Both the position numbers and the translations under genes were made by a program. A DNA stretch of 64,000 nt from an uncultured Pelagibacteraceae bacterium. GTDB taxonomy: Bacteria; Pseudomonadota; Alphaproteobacteria; Pelagibacterales; Pelagibacteraceae. Shown piece by piece: positions 45,390 through 55,637 of the stretch. The stretch covers positions 332,649 through 396,648 of the forward strand of contig CACEBD010000001.1 of assembly GCA_902557775.1 (NCBI GenBank). Direction: 5' to 3'. The notes beneath the pieces were generated by a model. It saw only the letters and a program-made list of their open reading frames with translations. It had not been told where the DNA came from and made no database searches. Numbering within the stretch: position 1 is the first letter of the stretch; each line of letters starts with the position of its first letter.

Positions 45390-48300
45390 AGATCTTGTAA
45401 AGAAGTAACACTGATGTCTTTCAATTTAAGAGATTTAATACCTTCCAAACAAACCTTGGCAGTTGACATATTCGTGCAATATGGAACTTTGTTAGCTAAC
45501 GTTGCTCTTCTTAAAGCTACCGCATCGCTTAATTGAGCTTCACTATTTCCGCCACCTGTATTAATAACTAATGCTATTTTTTTAGTATTTAGAATGTCAA
45601 CAATATGAGGAGATCCCTGATTTACTTTATTAATTTTTCTGCACTTAATACCATGTTTGCTGATATAATCAGCAGTACCTCCAGTCCCACAAAGTTTAAA
45701 ATCTAACTTAACTAATTGTTTTGCTAGTTGAACACCTTCCTCTTTATGACTATTTTTCAAAGAAATAAAAGCTAAGCCTTTTTTAGGGAGAGAGTTTGAG
45801 GCTGCAATCTGACTTTTAGCAAAAGCCATCCCGAAATTTTTATCAAAACCCATAACTTCACCTGTTGATTTCATTTCTGGCCCAAGTAAAAGATCGCTGT
45901 TTGGAAATTTGTTAAATGGAAAAACCGCCTCTTTTACTGCAAACATATCTTTTGTTTTACTTTTTAAACTGAAATTTGATAATTTTTCTCCTGCCATCAC
46001 TCTAGAGGCTATTTTAGCAAGAGGTAAATTTTTCGCCTTTGAGACAAATGGAACGGTTCTACTAGCTCTTGGATTAACTTCTATCACGTAAATCTGATCT
46101 TTTTTAATCGCATATTGAACATTCATGAAACCTTTAACTTTAAGAGCTAAGGCTAATTTTTTTGTTTGATTTTCAATTTCTTTAATTAAAAAAGGTTTTA
46201 TTGATACCGGAGGTAAACTACATGCTGAGTCACCTGAGTGTATTCCAGCCTCTTCAATGTGTTGCATAATACCGGCTACGAAAACATTTTTACCATCCGA
46301 TATTGCGTCAACATCAATCTCCATTGCATTATCAATAAACTTATCAATCAAAATTGGATTTTTTTCAGCAACTTTAAATGCTTCTCTTACAAAGTCTTTG
46401 AGTTGCCTTTTTTCATGAACAATCTCCATTGCTCTTCCACCTAAAACGTAAGATGGCCTTACAATTAGAGGCAAACCAATTTTATCAGCAATTTTAATTG
46501 CTTGAGGAAAAGTTCTAGCGATACCGCTTTCAGCTTGTTTTAAATTAAGTTTATTTAAAAGGCTCCTAAATCTATCTCTGTCTTCAGCAAGATCGATTGA
46601 TGAATATTGAGTTCCTAAAATTGGAAGCTTATTTTCATATAAAAATTTTGCCAGTTTAATCGGAGTTTGTCCTCCAAATTGAGTAATGACACCTTTTACA
46701 TTACCTTTTGATTTTTCTCTCTTTATTATATTGAAAACATATTCATCTATTAAAGGTTCAAAATAAAGTCTGTCACTTGTATCGTAATCTGTTGACACAG
46801 TTTCAGGATTACAATTAACCATGATAGTTTCATATTTAGCTTCTTTAAGTGCAAAACTAGCTTGGCAACAGCAATAATCAAATTCTATTCCTTGACCTAT
46901 TCTATTAGGGCCCCCTCCAAGAATTATAATTTTATTTTTACTAGACGGATTGGCTTCACATTCTGAATTATAAGAGAAATTTCTTTGATAAGTAGAATAC
47001 ATATACGGAGTGAAAGACTTAAATTCTGCAGCACAAGTATCGACCTTTTTATAAACTGGTAAAACTTTTAAAGCAGTTCTTTTCTTTCTAATTAAAGACT
47101 CTGAAGTATTGGTAAGTTCAGATAATTTTTTGTCAGAAAACCCTATCGACTTTATATAATTAAATTCATTGAAATTTTTAGGAAGACCTTTTTTCTTTAT
47201 CTTAAACTCATTATCTACAATTTCTTTTATTTGATTTAAAAACCAAGGGTCAATTTTTGAAAGTTTATTTATATCCTTTAAATTTATTTTTTTTCTTATA
47301 GCCTCTCCAACAAGTAAAATCTTATTTGGAATATTTTCTTTAAGCTTTTTTTTAATTTGTTTAATATTTAAATTAAATATTTGGTCTAATCCTGAGAAAC
47401 CTGTCTCTAAAGATACCAAAGCTTTTTGAAGAGACTCTTTAAAATTTCTACCAATAGCCATTGCTTCCCCCACCGATTTCATTGATGTTCCTAAAACTGC
47501 AGCTGAGGAGGAGAATTTTTCAAATGTAAATCTTGGGATTTTAGTGACCACATAGTCTATTGTGGGCTCAAAAGATGCAGGTGTAACTTTCGTAATTTCA
47601 TTTTTTAATTCGTCTAAAGTGTAACCCACAGCTAACTTTGCTGCTACTTTTGCAATTGGAAACCCAGTGGCCTTTGAAGCTAGCGCTGATGATCTTGAAA
47701 CCCTAGGGTTCATCTCAATTATTACCATTCTTCCATTTTTTGGATTTATTGCGAATTGAACATTTGACCCTCCTGTTTCCACACCAATTTTTCTCAGGCA
47801 AGCTATAGAGGCATTCCTCATAACTTGATACTCTTTGTCTGTCAAAGTAAGTGCTGGAGCAATAGTTACTGAATCCCCAGTATGAATTCCCATTGGATCT
47901 AAATTTTCTATTGAGCAAATAATAATGCAATTGTCATTTTTATCTCTGACAACTTCCATTTCAAATTCTTTCCAACCTTCTAAACACTCTTCAACTAAGA
48001 CTTGATTTACAGGTGACTCGTGAAGTCCATTTTTTATTATCTTATAAAAATCTTTTCTATTTTTTGCGATACCACCTCCCAAACCACCTAGAGTAAAAGC
48101 CGGTCTTATAATTGCCGGTAATCCGATTTGTTTTAATACTTTTGAAGATTGTTTAAAATTGTTTACTATTTTTGATTTGGGAAGATCTAAACCAATCTCT
48201 ATCATATTCTTTCTAAACTTTTTTCTATCTTCAGCATTGGATATAGCTTTAGAGTTAGCACCTATTAGTTCAATTTTGTATTTTTTTAAAATTCCTTTTT

Positions 48301-48610
48301 TTTCTGCCTCCATTGCTAAATTTAATGCAGTTTGACCACCCATAGTTGGCAAAATCGCATCAGGTTTTTCTTTGATAAGAATTTTTTCAAGAACCTCTAT
48401 TGTTATAGGTTCAATATAAGTTTTATCAGCAACATTTGGATCCGTCATAATCGTTGCTGGGTTAGAATTAATTAGAATTACTTTAAACCCTTCATCTTTT
48501 AAAGCTTTACAGGCCTGAGTGCCTGAATAATCAAACTCACAAGCTTGCCCAATAATTATTGGCCCTGCACCAACAACTAAAATTTTTTTAATATCTTTTC
48601 TTTTTGGCAT
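45386..48610 (-). CDS. carB: Carbamoyl-phosphate synthase large subunit
   Basis: A 1074-residue enzyme making carbamoyl phosphate for arginine and pyrimidines. Two homologous ATP-grasp halves are visible: the first opens '[22 protein letters not shown]', given as [15 protein letters not shown], with '[10 protein letters not shown]' near residue 175; the second opens '[19 protein letters not shown]' near residue 570 with '[15 protein letters not shown]' near residue 715. The C-terminal allosteric MGS-like domain covers about residues 945-1074. It overlaps carA by 23 bases. Confidence 0.98.
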   Translation of the reverse strand: MPKRKDIKKILVVGAGPIIIGQACEFDYSGTQACKALKDEGFKVILINSNPATIMTDPNVADKTYIEPITIEVLEKILIKEKPDAILPTMGGQTALNLAMEAEKKGILKKYKIELIGANSKAISNAEDRKKFRKNMIEIGLDLPKSKIVNNFKQSSKVLKQIGLPAIIRPAFTLGGLGGGIAKNRKDFYKIIKNGLHESPVNQVLVEECLEGWKEFEMEVVRDKNDNCIIICSIENLDPMGIHTGDSVTIAPALTLTDKEYQVMRNASIACLRKIGVETGGSNVQFAINPKNGRMVIIEMNPRVSRSSALASKATGFPIAKVAAKLAVGYTLDELKNEITKVTPASFEPTIDYVVTKIPRFTFEKFSSSAAVLGTSMKSVGEAMAIGRNFKESLQKALVSLETGFSGLDQIFNLNIKQIKKKLKENIPNKILLVGEAIRKKINLKDINKLSKIDPWFLNQIKEIVDNEFKIKKKGLPKNFNEFNYIKSIGFSDKKLSELTNTSESLIRKKRTALKVLPVYKKVDTCAAEFKSFTPYMYSTYQRNFSYNSECEANPSSKNKIIILGGGPNRIGQGIEFDYCCCQASFALKEAKYETIMVNCNPETVSTDYDTSDRLYFEPLIDEYVFNIIKREKSKGNVKGVITQFGGQTPIKLAKFLYENKLPILGTQYSSIDLAEDRDRFRSLLNKLNLKQAESGIARTFPQAIKIADKIGLPLIVRPSYVLGGRAMEIVHEKRQLKDFVREAFKVAEKNPILIDKFIDNAMEIDVDAISDGKNVFVAGIMQHIEEAGIHSGDSACSLPPVSIKPFLIKEIENQTKKLALALKVKGFMNVQYAIKKDQIYVIEVNPRASRTVPFVSKAKNLPLAKIASRVMAGEKLSNFSLKSKTKDMFAVKEAVFPFNKFPNSDLLLGPEMKSTGEVMGFDKNFGMAFAKSQIAASNSLPKKGLAFISLKNSHKEEGVQLAKQLVKLDFKLCGTGGTADYISKHGIKCRKINKVNQGSPHIVDILNTKKIALVINTGGGNSEAQLSDAVALRRATLANKVPYCTNMSTAKVCLEGIKSLKLKDISVTSLQDL

Positions 48611-49796
48611 TTTTTTTCATACTCTTCACAAATTTATCAAATAAATAAACACTATCTTGAGGACCAGGGTTGGACTCCGGATGATATTGAACTGAAAAAA
48701 CGGGTTTGTTTTTTAACTCGATACCCTCAATGCTGTTGTCAAATAAAGACTGGTGAGTAACTCTTATATTTTTGGGAATACCTTTTTTTACTACTTCAAA
48801 TCCGTGATTCTGACTTGTGATTTCAACATTACCCTCAATCAAATTTTTAACAGGATGGTTAGCTCCTCTATGTCCTAATTTCATTTTTTCTGTCTTAGCA
48901 CCGAGTGCTAAAGCTAAGATTTGATGGCCCAAACAGATTCCAAAAAAGGGTAGTTTTTTTTTGATTAATTTTTGAATTGTCGGTATTGCATACTTCCCTG
49001 TAGCGGCGGGATCTCCGGGTCCATTTGATAAGAATATTCCATTGGGTTTAAGTTTTAGAATATCTTTTGCATCTGTTTTGCATGGTACGATTGTAACTTT
49101 ACAATTAAAATCAGAAAAATATCTTAAAATATTTTTCTTTATTCCGTAATCTATTGCGACCACATGTAATAATTTTTTTTTATTTTTTAAATATCCATTT
49201 CCCTTTTTCCATGTTTTATAATCTTGCCACAAATATTTTTTTTTAGTAGTAACCATTTTTGCCAAATCTAGGTTTTTTAGGCCACTCCATTTATTAGTTA
49301 TTTTAATTAGTTTTTTAATATTTAATTTATTTTTGTTGTAAAAAGATATCGTTCCCTTAGGAGCACCTTTATCTCTAATTAAATTTGTTAAATTTCTAGT
49401 ATCAATTCCAGTTATTCCGACAATCTTATTTTTTTTTAACCATTGATCTAAATGTTTTAAAGATCTGTAATTTGATGGATTAGTTATTTCAGTATTTATT
49501 ATTACTCCTTTAGTCCAAATCTTATCTGACTCGTGATCTTCTTTATTAGTTCCAACATTTCCAACGTGCGGAAAGGTAAAATTTATAATCTGATCAGCAT
49601 AGGAAGGGTCGGATATAATTTCTTGGTAACCAGTAATAGAAGTATTAAAACATACCTCACCAGTTACAGTGCCTTTGTAACCTAAACCTACGCCTTTAAA
49701 AAACTTGCCGTTTTGAAGAACTAGAATAGCTGTGGAATCGATCTTTTTGAGATTTTTTTTAGAGTTTATATTTTGACCAATCTTCTTCAAATACAA
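48588..49796 (-). CDS. carA: Carbamoyl-phosphate synthase small subunit (TTG start)
   Basis: A 402-residue glutaminase subunit. The class I amidotransferase triad has Cys in '[17 protein letters not shown]' near residue 291 and His-Glu in '[12 protein letters not shown]' near residue 375. The N-terminal CarA domain starts with '[15 protein letters not shown]' near residue 22, so there is an N-terminal extension. The start is a TTG at 49796, since no in-frame ATG is upstream of the domain; a second TTG at 49790 is an alternative. Confidence 0.95.
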   Translation of the reverse strand: MYLKKIGQNINSKKNLKKIDSTAILVLQNGKFFKGVGLGYKGTVTGEVCFNTSITGYQEIISDPSYADQIINFTFPHVGNVGTNKEDHESDKIWTKGVIINTEITNPSNYRSLKHLDQWLKKNKIVGITGIDTRNLTNLIRDKGAPKGTISFYNKNKLNIKKLIKITNKWSGLKNLDLAKMVTTKKKYLWQDYKTWKKGNGYLKNKKKLLHVVAIDYGIKKNILRYFSDFNCKVTIVPCKTDAKDILKLKPNGIFLSNGPGDPAATGKYAIPTIQKLIKKKLPFFGICLGHQILALALGAKTEKMKLGHRGANHPVKNLIEGNVEITSQNHGFEVVKKGIPKNIRVTHQSLFDNSIEGIELKNKPVFSVQYHPESNPGPQDSVYLFDKFVKSMKKNAKKKRY

Positions 49797-49920
49797 CTCA
49801 TGAGTTAAAGTAAAAAACTTATAAACATGATTTTGCGCAACATATGAAATAGAAACAAAATCGTCAAGAAAGTTCTTTTTATTTTGTATTAGAATTGTGA
49901 TTAAAATAAAAATTCTTACT

Positions 49921-50376
49921 ATGTCACTAAAAAAACAAATAGACGATAAGCTAAATCAAGCCCTAAAAGCGAAAGATAAAAATACTTATCCTACTCTAAG
50001 ACTAATTGTTTCAGCTATAAAAGATGCTGAAATAGCCGGCAGGTCAAAAGGCCAAATAGAACTTAAGGATAGTGACATTATTTCACTGCTCAAAAAAATG
50101 GTAAAACAGAGAAATGAGTCTTGTGAGGTTTATGAAAAAGCTGGCCGTAAAGAACTTTTAGAAAATGAAAAAAAAGAGATTACGGTAATTAATTCTTTCC
50201 TACCAAAACAACTTAGTGATGAGGAAACAAAAAAAATTTGCGAGGAAACGATAAAGTCCGTCGGTGCTACCTCTATGAAAGATATGGGTAAAATTATGGG
50301 AGCGTTGAAAGCAAAACATGCAGACCTTTTAGATTTTTCTAAAGTGAGTGCAATTTTAAAAGGACTTTTGCATTAA
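49921..50376 (+). CDS. GatB/YqeY domain protein
   Basis: A protein of 151 residues from the ATG at 49921; a GTG at 49897 is less likely. It matches YqeY, resembling the tail domain of GatB, the tRNA-dependent amidotransferase subunit. Family segments are 'PTLRLIVSAIKDAEIA' near residue 22, 'LKKMVKQRNESCEVYEKAGR' near residue 57 and 'FLPKQLSDEE' near residue 92. Function is not settled; a role at tRNA is inferred. It sits immediately upstream of dnaG, as in many proteobacteria. Confidence 0.9.
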   Translation: MSLKKQIDDKLNQALKAKDKNTYPTLRLIVSAIKDAEIAGRSKGQIELKDSDIISLLKKMVKQRNESCEVYEKAGRKELLENEKKEITVINSFLPKQLSDEETKKICEETIKSVGATSMKDMGKIMGALKAKHADLLDFSKVSAILKGLLH

Positions 50377-50378
50377 AA

Positions 50379-52166
50379 ATGAAATACCCAAAAGAATACT
50401 TAAATGAAATTAAATTAAGATTAAAAGTATCTCAAGTAATTGGAAAAACTGTTCAGCTTAAAAAAAGAGGAAAAGAATTTATAGGTTTATCACCTTTTAA
50501 AAATGAAAAAACTCCGTCATTCACAGTAAACGATGAAAAAGAATTTTACCATTGTTTTAGCACCGGGGAACACGGTAATATTTTCGATTTTCTTATGAAA
50601 ACAAAATCAATTGGCTTTGGAGAGGCTGTAAAAACTTTAGCTGCAGAAGCTGGAATGCAACCTTACAGATTTTCTAATTTTGATAAAAAGAAGGAGCTGA
50701 GATTTCAAACTTATAAAAATATATTTAAAGATTACACAAATTACTTTAATAAAAATTTATTTAATTCAAATAACAAAGATGCGATTGATTATTTAATCAA
50801 AAGAGGATTAAAAAAAGATATTATTGAAGAATTCAAACTAGGTTATGTCCCTTGGAATAATAATTTTTACGAACAGTTGCTTAAAAAATATTCCGAAGAA
50901 GATATAAATCTCACTGGACTTTATTATAAAAGCGATAAAACTGGAAAATTTATAGATAGATTCAACTCAAGGATCATTTTTCCAATTAACAATATAACTG
51001 GAGAGACAATAGCCTTTGGAGGAAGAATAATTCGAGATGGAAAATTAGCAAAGTACATCAACTCTCCTGAAACTGAATTTTATAAAAAAGGCAGTATAAT
51101 TTTTAATTTGGATAAAGCAAAGAATTTAAGATCAGATACAGATGATGTTTTAATTGTTGAAGGTTATATGGATGTTGTGAGTGTTTACGCTTCAGGAATT
51201 AAAAATGTAATTTCCAATTCAGGAACCGCTCTTTCAGAAAGACAAATTAATTTAATTTGGAAATTTTTTAATAATCCTATAATTTGCTTGGACGGAGACG
51301 AAAGCGGTCAAACTGCTGCCTTGAGAATAGCAGAAAAATTATTCCCTTTAATAAATGAAAAAAATAAAATTTTTTTTTCCATATTGCCCAACGAAACAGA
51401 TCCGGATGATTATATAAAGCAGAAAGGTAAAGACGGATTAATACATTTGTTAAAAGAAAAAGAAATAATCCAATCTTTTTTATGGAACTATCATTTCAAT
51501 AAAATTGATCAAAGTAACCCATTCGAAATTTCAAAATTTGAGAAAGCGATTAAAAAACTGTCTTATTCTATTCAAGACGAAACATTAAAAAAGTATGTTC
51601 TTGAAGATTTTCTCCAAAAAATTAAAGAATTAACACCCATTCAAACATCTAAACAAAATAATAATTACTTTGGGTTTAAAAAGAAAAAAGATTATAAAAT
51701 TCTTAATGAAACTAAAATTATACACCAAAAGAGCAAAAATTTATCAAAGTTACAGATCACAGAATTTTCTATATTATTTATAATTTTAAATTATTTTCAT
51801 ATTGCTTCAAAAAGATTAGAAGAGATATCGGATATTCTTTTCCTCTCTGAAAAAAATGAGGATTTAAAAAATATTATTGTAACTTCAATTTCTAGTGGAT
51901 TTGATGATGAAAAATTAAAATCAAAAATTAACTTAAAATTCAATGAAATTATTCAAGAAATAAATGAAAACTCAATTATACAAATGATTGTAAAAAATAA
52001 AGAGGATAAGAATATTTTAGACTTACTTGATGAATTAATTCAAGATCACAAAGATCAAAGTAATCTTAAAAAAATAGAATCTCTAGAGCAAAAACTAATC
52101 AACAACTTAGATGAAAACTCATATTCAGAATTGATAAAGCTTAAAAGTCAATTAAATAGGGAGTAA
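50379..52166 (+). CDS. dnaG: DNA primase with altered zinc-finger residues
   Basis: A 595-residue primase that makes RNA primers for DnaB-driven replication. The N-terminal zinc-finger domain is recognisable ('GLSPFKNEKTPSF', 'FYHCFSTGEHGN'), but three of four metal ligands are replaced: Ser38, Lys41, Cys59 and Thr62 stand where C, H, C and C are expected. The catalytic TOPRIM region is intact with 'DVLIVEGYMDVV' near residue 257 and 'ICLDGDESGQTAALR' near residue 305. It lies in the yqeY-dnaG-rpoD order of the classical macromolecular synthesis operon, minus rpsU. Confidence 0.95.
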   Translation: MKYPKEYLNEIKLRLKVSQVIGKTVQLKKRGKEFIGLSPFKNEKTPSFTVNDEKEFYHCFSTGEHGNIFDFLMKTKSIGFGEAVKTLAAEAGMQPYRFSNFDKKKELRFQTYKNIFKDYTNYFNKNLFNSNNKDAIDYLIKRGLKKDIIEEFKLGYVPWNNNFYEQLLKKYSEEDINLTGLYYKSDKTGKFIDRFNSRIIFPINNITGETIAFGGRIIRDGKLAKYINSPETEFYKKGSIIFNLDKAKNLRSDTDDVLIVEGYMDVVSVYASGIKNVISNSGTALSERQINLIWKFFNNPIICLDGDESGQTAALRIAEKLFPLINEKNKIFFSILPNETDPDDYIKQKGKDGLIHLLKEKEIIQSFLWNYHFNKIDQSNPFEISKFEKAIKKLSYSIQDETLKKYVLEDFLQKIKELTPIQTSKQNNNYFGFKKKKDYKILNETKIIHQKSKNLSKLQITEFSILFIILNYFHIASKRLEEISDILFLSEKNEDLKNIIVTSISSGFDDEKLKSKINLKFNEIIQEINENSIIQMIVKNKEDKNILDLLDELIQDHKDQSNLKKIESLEQKLINNLDENSYSELIKLKSQLNRE

Positions 52167-52219
52167 ATAAAGTATAGATTTTTTCCTTTTAGTCATTATA
52201 TATAATTCTCTTTTCAATT

Positions 52220-54085
52220 ATGGCTGAAAAATTAATTACAAAATCCTTCGAGCGACTGCTAGATAAGGGTAAACATAGAGGTTTCGTCACTTATGAAGAA
52301 TTAGCAAAGTCTTTAGGCAAAAGAAACAGCACATATGAAAATATTGAAAGAGCTCTAATAATTTTAGTAGACGAGAAAGTAACATTCGTTGAGAAAAAAT
52401 CACAATATCAATCTAACAAGAAAAAAGAAGTTGCTGTCAGCAATGAAGAAAAAACATCAGATAAAAGCGATGATCCAATAAGAATGTACCTTAGAGAAAT
52501 GGGTGGAGTAGAGTTATTGTCTCGGGAGGGTGAGATCGCAATCGCTAAAAGAATTGAAGCTGGAAAAGATGTAATGATTAACGCTTTGACGCAAAGTCCA
52601 ATTGTAGGAAAAAAGATATTTGAGTGGAAGGAACAAATAGAAAATCAACAATTATTGGTTAGAGATATAATAGATATTGATTCAACTTATGAAGATATTG
52701 ATTCCTTAGATGACAATGGAGAATTAAAAGTAAGCGAGAAAGCAAAATCAAAAAAAGATATTGATAAAGATACAGACAGCACAAAAGAAGAGGAAAATGC
52801 CCCAAGCGAAGATGATGAATTTAATGTTTCGTTGGCAAAAATGGAAGAAGAAATAAAACCAAAAATAATAAATATTCTAGAGTCCTTAAATAAAAATTAT
52901 TTAAAACTAAAAAAATACCAAATAGAAAAATTAGAGTGTTTGCTTGCTTCAAAAGAACTTTCTGTTTCAAAAAATAAAAACTTTAAAAAAATTCAAGAAA
53001 TTCTGGTAGATAATTTTAAAAACCTTCAACTTGCTCCTCACGTAGTGGAAGAACTTGTGCAATCTCACTACAAAGAAAATAAAAAAATAGTATCTCTCGA
53101 GGGAGTTTTATTAAGATTAGCAGTTGATAATAAAATTTCTCGAGAAGAATTCCTTAAATATTATCTTGGAAATGAAATTAATCCAAAGTTTGAGTCTTTT
53201 TTAAAAGAAAATCCTGCATGGAAAGCTTTCTTCAAAAAATTTAAAAAAGATTTTGCTGAAATTAGAGATAGATTAGTAGAATTTAGCAAAAAAATTGGAC
53301 TTTCTGTTGGTGAATTCAAAAAACTAGTAAGTAGAATCCAGAAAGGAGAAAGAGAGTCTAGAATTGCAAAAAAAGAAATGGTTGAAGCTAATTTAAGGTT
53401 AGTTATATCCATTGCTAAAAAATATACTAACAGAGGATTACAATTTTTGGATTTAATTCAAGAAGGAAATATTGGTTTGATGAAAGCAGTTGATAAATTT
53501 GAATATAGAAGAGGATATAAGTTCTCAACTTATGCAACTTGGTGGATCAGACAAGCAATTACCAGATCTATCGCTGATCAAGCGAGGACAATAAGAATAC
53601 CTGTACATATGATAGAGACAATAAATAAAATTGTAAGGACACAAAGACAAATCATGAGCGAATTCGGAAGAGAACCAACACCAGAGGAGTTAGCTAAAAA
53701 ACTAGCTATGCCACTAGAAAAAGTAAGAAAGGTATTAAAAATTGCTAAAGAACCAGTTTCATTAGAAACTCCTGTAGGAGATGAGGAAGATAGTAGTTTA
53801 GGTGATTTTATAGAGGATAAAAACGCTCTTCAACCGTTGGATACCGCGATACAATCAAATTTAAGTGAGTCAACTACGAAAATTCTTGCTTCATTAACAC
53901 CAAGAGAAGAAAGGGTATTAAGAATGAGATTTGGAATTGGGATGAACACAGACCACACTCTTGAAGAAGTGGGTCTTCAATTCTCAGTAACAAGAGAGAG
54001 AATTCGGCAAATTGAAGCTAAAGCACTGAGAAAGTTGAAACATCCTAGTAGATCAAAACAACTAAAAAGTTTCTTAGAAAAATAA
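52220..54085 (+). CDS. rpoD: RNA polymerase primary sigma factor
   Basis: A 621-residue sigma-70. Region 1.1 covers about residues 1-75, region 1.2 has '[21 protein letters not shown]', a non-conserved acidic spacer lies near residues 160-210, region 2 has '[37 protein letters not shown]' (key runs: [31 protein letters not shown]), '2.4' has '[19 protein letters not shown]', and region 4.2 ends '[21 protein letters not shown]'. It recognises -35/-10 promoters and is followed after 29 bases by a tRNA. Confidence 0.98.
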   Translation: MAEKLITKSFERLLDKGKHRGFVTYEELAKSLGKRNSTYENIERALIILVDEKVTFVEKKSQYQSNKKKEVAVSNEEKTSDKSDDPIRMYLREMGGVELLSREGEIAIAKRIEAGKDVMINALTQSPIVGKKIFEWKEQIENQQLLVRDIIDIDSTYEDIDSLDDNGELKVSEKAKSKKDIDKDTDSTKEEENAPSEDDEFNVSLAKMEEEIKPKIINILESLNKNYLKLKKYQIEKLECLLASKELSVSKNKNFKKIQEILVDNFKNLQLAPHVVEELVQSHYKENKKIVSLEGVLLRLAVDNKISREEFLKYYLGNEINPKFESFLKENPAWKAFFKKFKKDFAEIRDRLVEFSKKIGLSVGEFKKLVSRIQKGERESRIAKKEMVEANLRLVISIAKKYTNRGLQFLDLIQEGNIGLMKAVDKFEYRRGYKFSTYATWWIRQAITRSIADQARTIRIPVHMIETINKIVRTQRQIMSEFGREPTPEELAKKLAMPLEKVRKVLKIAKEPVSLETPVGDEEDSSLGDFIEDKNALQPLDTAIQSNLSESTTKILASLTPREERVLRMRFGIGMNTDHTLEEVGLQFSVTRERIRQIEAKALRKLKHPSRSKQLKSFLEK

Positions 54086-54114
54086 TTTATTGTGATATAA
54101 GAGTAGGTAATTTC

Positions 54115-54191
54115 GGGCCTGTAGCTCAGTTGGTTAGAGCAGTACACTCATAATGTATTGGTCCCAGGTTCGAGTCCTGGCGGGCCCACCA
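54115..54191 (+). tRNA. trnI: tRNA with CAT anticodon, probably tRNA-Ile2 (lysidine type)
   Basis: Acceptor GGGCCTG pairs with CGGGCCC, the anticodon loop is CTCATAA, the T-arm has GGTTCGAGTCC and CCA is encoded (54189-54191). The CAT anticodon fits tRNA-Met or tRNA-Ile2. The acceptor pairs C4-G69 and C5-G68 are those that E. coli TilS uses to pick tRNA-Ile2, and the variable region TTGGTC matches Ile2 better than elongator Met. An elongator tRNA-Met remains possible. Confidence 0.85.
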
Positions 54192-54192
54192 A

Positions 54193-54789
54193 TTATTTAT
54201 CTACAAACTCTTCTAACTTAGCAATGAGAATTTCTATTTCGTTGTTATTTGAACTTAATATTGATGCAAACTCCTCTTTTTGCGTTCTTGCTAAACTGAG
54301 ACCCTCAACAATTAAATCTCTAATTAAAGGTTTTTCAGGATTTTTAGTATAAATTCGCCAATCAATCTTAATTTGGGGATCTCCGTTTTCAGGGATTATT
54401 TTAGAGCTTATAATTGTATAATTAGCACTTTTCTTATCAGCACCGATAATCTCAAATTTACTAGACGAATAATCAGTAAGTCGTGAAGTTAAGCTTTTTA
54501 AAAAATACTTTTCGAATGACTGCTGATATTTTAAAATAATATCTTTGTCACTAGACTTTCTTAACTCTCCGAGGGTGTAAAGACCCAAAGCGTTAATATC
54601 TACATTTTTTAAAGCAAGATTTTTAATGAACTTTGACTTCTGATCATCAGTCAAATTCTTATCAGATAATTTACTTATTGCGTCATTGACAAGTTCGTTA
54701 ATGAATTCCTCCGGGTTAGAGCTATATGCTTGTAAAGAATTATTAACTAATAGTAGAATAAAGACTAATAAAAACTTTAATTTATTCAT
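54193..54789 (-). CDS. mlaC: MlaC-like periplasmic phospholipid-binding protein
   Basis: A 198-residue exported protein (signal peptide about residues 1-22, ending near 'LQAYS') of the Tgt2/MlaC family, which shuttles phospholipids between the outer-membrane MlaA complex and the inner-membrane MlaFEDB transporter. Family patterns are 'NALGLYTLGELRK' near residue 67, 'FEKYFLKSLTSRLTDYS' near residue 92 and 'KIDWRIYTKNPEKPLIRDLIVEGLSL' near residue 140 (in pieces DWRIYTKN, IRDLIVEGLSLA). It follows mlaA by eight bases. The stop is one base from the end of the convergent tRNA. Confidence 0.88.
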   Translation of the reverse strand: MNKLKFLLVFILLLVNNSLQAYSSNPEEFINELVNDAISKLSDKNLTDDQKSKFIKNLALKNVDINALGLYTLGELRKSSDKDIILKYQQSFEKYFLKSLTSRLTDYSSSKFEIIGADKKSANYTIISSKIIPENGDPQIKIDWRIYTKNPEKPLIRDLIVEGLSLARTQKEEFASILSSNNNEIEILIAKLEEFVDK

Positions 54790-54797
54790 TCTAGTTT

Positions 54798-55538
54798 TTA
54801 GTTATCAAAGTTCCCCCAGTCATCTCCGTCGTCATCTGAATTATTTATTTTATTTTCTCTATCTTGGAGATAAATACTTTTAAAAGAGGAGTATAAATCT
54901 ATTGAATTTTTTTCAAGACTGTCAAAATTCAAAATATTATCTGACCTAAAATCAACAGCATCTGTACTTTTCACAGAAAAATAGTCTAAATTATTTCCCG
55001 AAATTCCAAATAATTCATTCTCTCTAATTGTTACATGAGCAAATGGATCTACAAAACTATCAGCTATAAGACCCACACTGTCCCTAACAGTTGTAGGACC
55101 AAGAATAGGTAAAACAAAATAACATCCAGTTCCAACTCCATAAGTAGCTAATGTTTGACCTACATCTTCTTTATGTGGTTTAAGACCAAGTTTTTCCGCT
55201 GGATTAAAAAAACCTAAGAGGCCAACAGTAGTATTAATAATAACACTTCCGGTAGAATGACCGAACTGTTTGAAGTTTCCTTGAAGTAATGAGTTTGGTA
55301 TTGATAAGAGAGTCGCAACATTTGAAGTAAAATTTCCTGTACCTGATTTAATTGGATTAGGTAATTTGTTATAACCTTTCGCTATTGGTTCAATTAATAT
55401 GTCATCAAAAGCCATATTGAATTTAAACACTGACCTACTGAAGCCCTCAAAACACTCTTCAGTTGCTTTTAGGCCCCCAGATACAAACACTGTAAGCACT
55501 AAACAGCCGATAATTGAAATTATTTTTTTTCTATTCAT
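54798..55538 (-). CDS. mlaA: MlaA/VacJ-family outer-membrane lipid asymmetry protein
   Basis: A 246-residue protein of the VacJ family. Conserved segments are 'EGFSRSVFKFNMAFDDILIEPIA' near residue 31 (short form SRSVFKFN, EPIAKGYN), 'FTSNVATLLSIPNSLLQG' near residue 70, 'GLKPHKEDVGQTLATYGVGTG' near residue 120 (GQTLATYGVG) and 'LPILGPTTVRDSVG' near residue 144. It removes phospholipids from the outer leaflet together with MlaC. The N-terminal leader lacks a convincing lipobox, unlike E. coli MlaA, so lipidation is uncertain. The C-terminal tail is acidic. Confidence 0.9.
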   Translation of the reverse strand: MNRKKIISIIGCLVLTVFVSGGLKATEECFEGFSRSVFKFNMAFDDILIEPIAKGYNKLPNPIKSGTGNFTSNVATLLSIPNSLLQGNFKQFGHSTGSVIINTTVGLLGFFNPAEKLGLKPHKEDVGQTLATYGVGTGCYFVLPILGPTTVRDSVGLIADSFVDPFAHVTIRENELFGISGNNLDYFSVKSTDAVDFRSDNILNFDSLEKNSIDLYSSFKSIYLQDRENKINNSDDDGDDWGNFDN

Positions 55539-55637
55539 TTAAATAGCTATATATATATATTTTTAATTAATTCTATACTAATTATAACTTTAAAAGGTTT
55601 ATATTTTGTCTTGATTTTGGCAAAATATATAGAGTAA

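Noticed and set aside
47715..47930. A 71-codon minus-strand frame inside carB
   Set aside because: Out-of-frame shadow on the same strand as carB, which is intact throughout.
49833..49840. Palindrome TTGCGCAA upstream of carA as a possible operator
   Set aside because: Only eight bases, no convincing -35/-10 pair around it and no known matching regulator, so chance is a sufficient explanation.
54158..54352. A plus-strand open frame starting in the tRNA
   Set aside because: It covers the end of the tRNA and the antisense of mlaC and has no start signal.
55548..55560. Run of alternating A and T between mlaA and the amidase gene
   Set aside because: Short dinucleotide run in very AT-rich DNA; not a repeat element, and no clear promoter could be anchored on it.
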